From: Candidatus Martarchaeota archaeon
GTDB taxonomy: Archaea; Micrarchaeota; Micrarchaeia; Micrarchaeales; CABMGC01
DNA length: 5,569 bases
Direction of reading: 5' to 3'
Assembly: GCA_023485825.1 (NCBI GenBank)
Contig: JAMCZF010000011.1
Location: forward strand, 1 to 5,569
Program-made: the position numbers and the translations under genes
The notes under the pieces: generated by a model
Databases searched by the model: none
Told to the model about the DNA's origin: nothing
Seen by the model: only the letters and a program-made list of their open reading frames with translations
Part shown: piece by piece, positions 4,811-5,569 of the stretch
How positions within the stretch are numbered: the first letter of the stretch is position 1
Layout of the letters: the number at the start of each line of letters is the position of its first letter

Positions 4811-4829
4811 TAAGGGGCTTCGCCCCTTA
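4811..4829. repeat. Hairpin with TTC loop, possible IS200-like right-end palindrome
   Basis: TAAGGGGC (4811-4818) and GCCCCTTA (4822-4829) form a perfect eight-pair stem with a TTC loop. It lies downstream of the minus-strand tnpA. Its GGGG/CCCC core resembles the palindrome at 5368-5392, and CGTAC occurs next to both. Paired subterminal hairpins are typical of IS200/IS605 elements, whose TnpA recognises them as single strands. The assignment to the element end is inferred. Confidence 0.45.
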
Positions 4830-4842
4830 TAAACCCACAGCA

Positions 4843-4887
4843 CGAGCGCCCCCTCCCCCTACTTCGTAGGGGGTATCCGGGCGCTCG
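4843..4887. repeat. Composite two-tier stem-loop
   Basis: The outer stem pairs 4843-4851 (CGAGCGCCC) with 4879-4887 (GGGCGCTCG), nine pairs. After a small internal loop, the inner stem pairs CCCCCTAC (4855-4862) with GTAGGGGG (4866-4873) around a TTC loop. It sits 16 nt from the tnpA stop. It could be a terminator for minus-strand tnpA transcripts, part of the right end of the element, or an independent structured RNA. Confidence 0.5.
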
Positions 4888-4902
4888 ATTGCACTTCGCT
4901 TA

Positions 4903-5344
4903 TTAGTTGAACAACCTCTTTTGTCGTTGGTCACTCCTTCGCGAAATGTCTTGTCTTTGTATGTAATCCTTTATCTTGTCTTCTCCAACAGGGCCGACGC
5001 TGCTGTTGCTGTACTGGTATCCCCAGACGCTCCCTCTCGGATAGAGTTTATGGAACCCTGGCATCTCCTGGGGGATTACAGACGCGGAGTGGCTTTTCAG
5101 AACCTGAATCACTTGACATACGGTCAATGTATTCGGAATGTTGAGTTCCGTGTGCACATGCGCAAAGCCGTCGCCAAACGAAAACTCCTTGATTCCTATT
5201 CCGAATCTCCTAGCAGCCTTCTCTGTTCATCTCTTCGAGGTCTTTGCCGTAGTTTTTCAAAGCATTTTCGACATACCTTGAAGGTCTTCCCCTGTTTACC
5301 AACTGCTGGTTATACAAACTCCAATTTATATTACTTCTACACAT
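4903..5344 (-). pseudogene. tnpA: IS200-like TnpA (HUH/Y1) transposase, frameshifted
   Basis: TnpA of IS200/IS605 elements moves single-stranded DNA using an HUH metal site and one catalytic tyrosine. The N-terminal part runs from ATG 5344 through NINWSLYNQQLV and RYVENALKNYGKDLEEMNRE in one frame. A single extra base at 5217-5218 shifts the frame, and the remainder continues as AARRFGIGIKEFSFGDGFAHVH. If corrected, the protein is 146 residues, full length, with H62-V63-H64, the YPRGSVWGYQYSNSSVGP block, and Y127 with Q131 in DYIQRQ. This spacing matches active TnpA enzymes. All catalytic residues survive, so the loss is recent, or it is a sequencing error or recoding. No tnpB follows. GGCGA at 5350-5354 precedes the ATG. 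Confidence 0.85.
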
Positions 5345-5362
5345 GTTTGTCGCCAAAACAGC

Positions 5363-5569
5363 ATGTACGTTAGGGGTTTAAAACCCCTAACGGTTTTTTC
5401 TAGAATAGCTGACGTTCAGAGAATTATTGGACAACTTCGGGCAATTGTCATATCCCGAAATAATGTCCTCACGACAAAGGAATTAGAGTTTGTAAGGGAT
5501 ATACAAGTCATGAGGACTTTAACCAATAGGGGGATGAGATGGGGCATTCGAGAACTGAGAAAAAAAGAT
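5363..5569 (+). CDS. Open frame of unknown function, running off the window end (partial)
   Basis: From ATG 5363 the frame is open for 69 codons to the last base, with no stop seen. Residues from about 14 on look protein-like and basic (QRIIGQLRAIVISRNNVLTT and RGMRWGIRELRKKD), mostly helical, perhaps DNA-binding. I do not recognise a family. The first 12 codons overlap the palindrome at 5368-5392 and a T-run, so the true start may be elsewhere, or the gene may have been cut by the neighbouring insertion element. The only later in-frame ATG nearby is 5510. Base composition is AT-richer than the ribosomal genes. The minus strand is also largely open here, so coding status is tentative. Confidence 0.4.
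   Translation, partial: MYVRGLKPLTVFSRIADVQRIIGQLRAIVISRNNVLTTKELEFVRDIQVMRTLTNRGMRWGIRELRKKD
5368..5399. repeat. Near-perfect 25-nt palindrome with adjoining T-run, possible IS200-like left end
   Basis: The arms CGTTAGGGGTTT (5368-5379) and AAACCCCTAACG (5381-5392) are perfect inverted copies around one central A, and are followed by GG and six T. The site is 24 nt upstream of the tnpA ATG on tnpA's strand, where the left-end hairpin of an IS200-like element would be. The same sequence also looks like an intrinsic terminator read on the plus strand, which could shield the element from incoming transcription. Confidence 0.55.

Noticed and set aside
5220..5335. NWSLYNQQLVNRG segment as the N-terminus of a DDE transposase
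   Set aside because: It looks similar at first sight, but it leads after one frameshift into the HUH domain at exactly the residue spacing of full-length TnpA.
4921..5373. 150-codon plus-strand open frame across the transposase region
   Set aside because: It is antisense to tnpA. The minus strand encodes the HUH and YxxxQ motifs at correct spacing, so this frame is a shadow.
4716..5569. CRISPR array or repeat cluster in the accessory tail
   Set aside because: The hairpins here are inverted repeats of differing sequence, with no regularly spaced direct repeats.

Overview
The window comes from an archaeal chromosome, probably a DPANN-type lineage such as Micrarchaeota; that placement is inferred from gene content and style, not from a search. 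The archaeal signals are RNA polymerase subunits D (Rpo3) and N (Rpo10), ribosomal protein eL18, an archaeal Sm-like protein, a class III (prepilin-type) signal peptide, TATA boxes about 25 nt before inferred starts, GGTGA-type ribosome binding sites, heavy use of AGG and ATA codons, and three tRNA genes with bulge-helix-bulge (BHB) introns.

Layout. (1) 1-102: the 3' end of an unrecognised gene. (2) 129-2470: a compact operon with its own promoter: rpoD, an embedded tRNA-Leu(GAG), rpl18e, rpl13, rps9, rpoN. This is the conserved archaeal RNA polymerase/ribosomal protein block. (3) 2480-4280: a second promoter, then tRNA-Pro, rps2, a pilin-like secreted protein gene and a YbaK/PrdX-type aminoacyl-tRNA deacylase gene. 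tRNA-Pro sits where many archaea carry rpoK and eno. (4) 4307-4754: a promoter, an Sm-like (LSM) gene, tRNA-Ala(GGC) and a hairpin followed by TTTT. (5) 4755-5569: an accessory tail with strong hairpins, a frameshifted IS200-like TnpA (HUH/Y1) transposase on the minus strand, a near-perfect 25-nt palindrome, and an unidentified open frame running off the end.

All three tRNA genes carry introns. The tRNA-Leu intron (16 nt) is at the canonical position 37/38. The tRNA-Pro (20 nt) and tRNA-Ala (36 nt) introns are both in the T-loop at 59/60. Both T-loop introns end in TGAAAA, so the invariant T-loop TTCA pairs with intron TGAA to make the central BHB helix. An intron built this way could in principle fit almost any tRNA, which is the most striking pattern here. 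The tRNA-Pro also reads as anticodon AGG, which is very unusual in archaea.

Most of the window serves transcription and translation. tRNA excision from the long transcripts would also set the ends of the neighbouring mRNAs.
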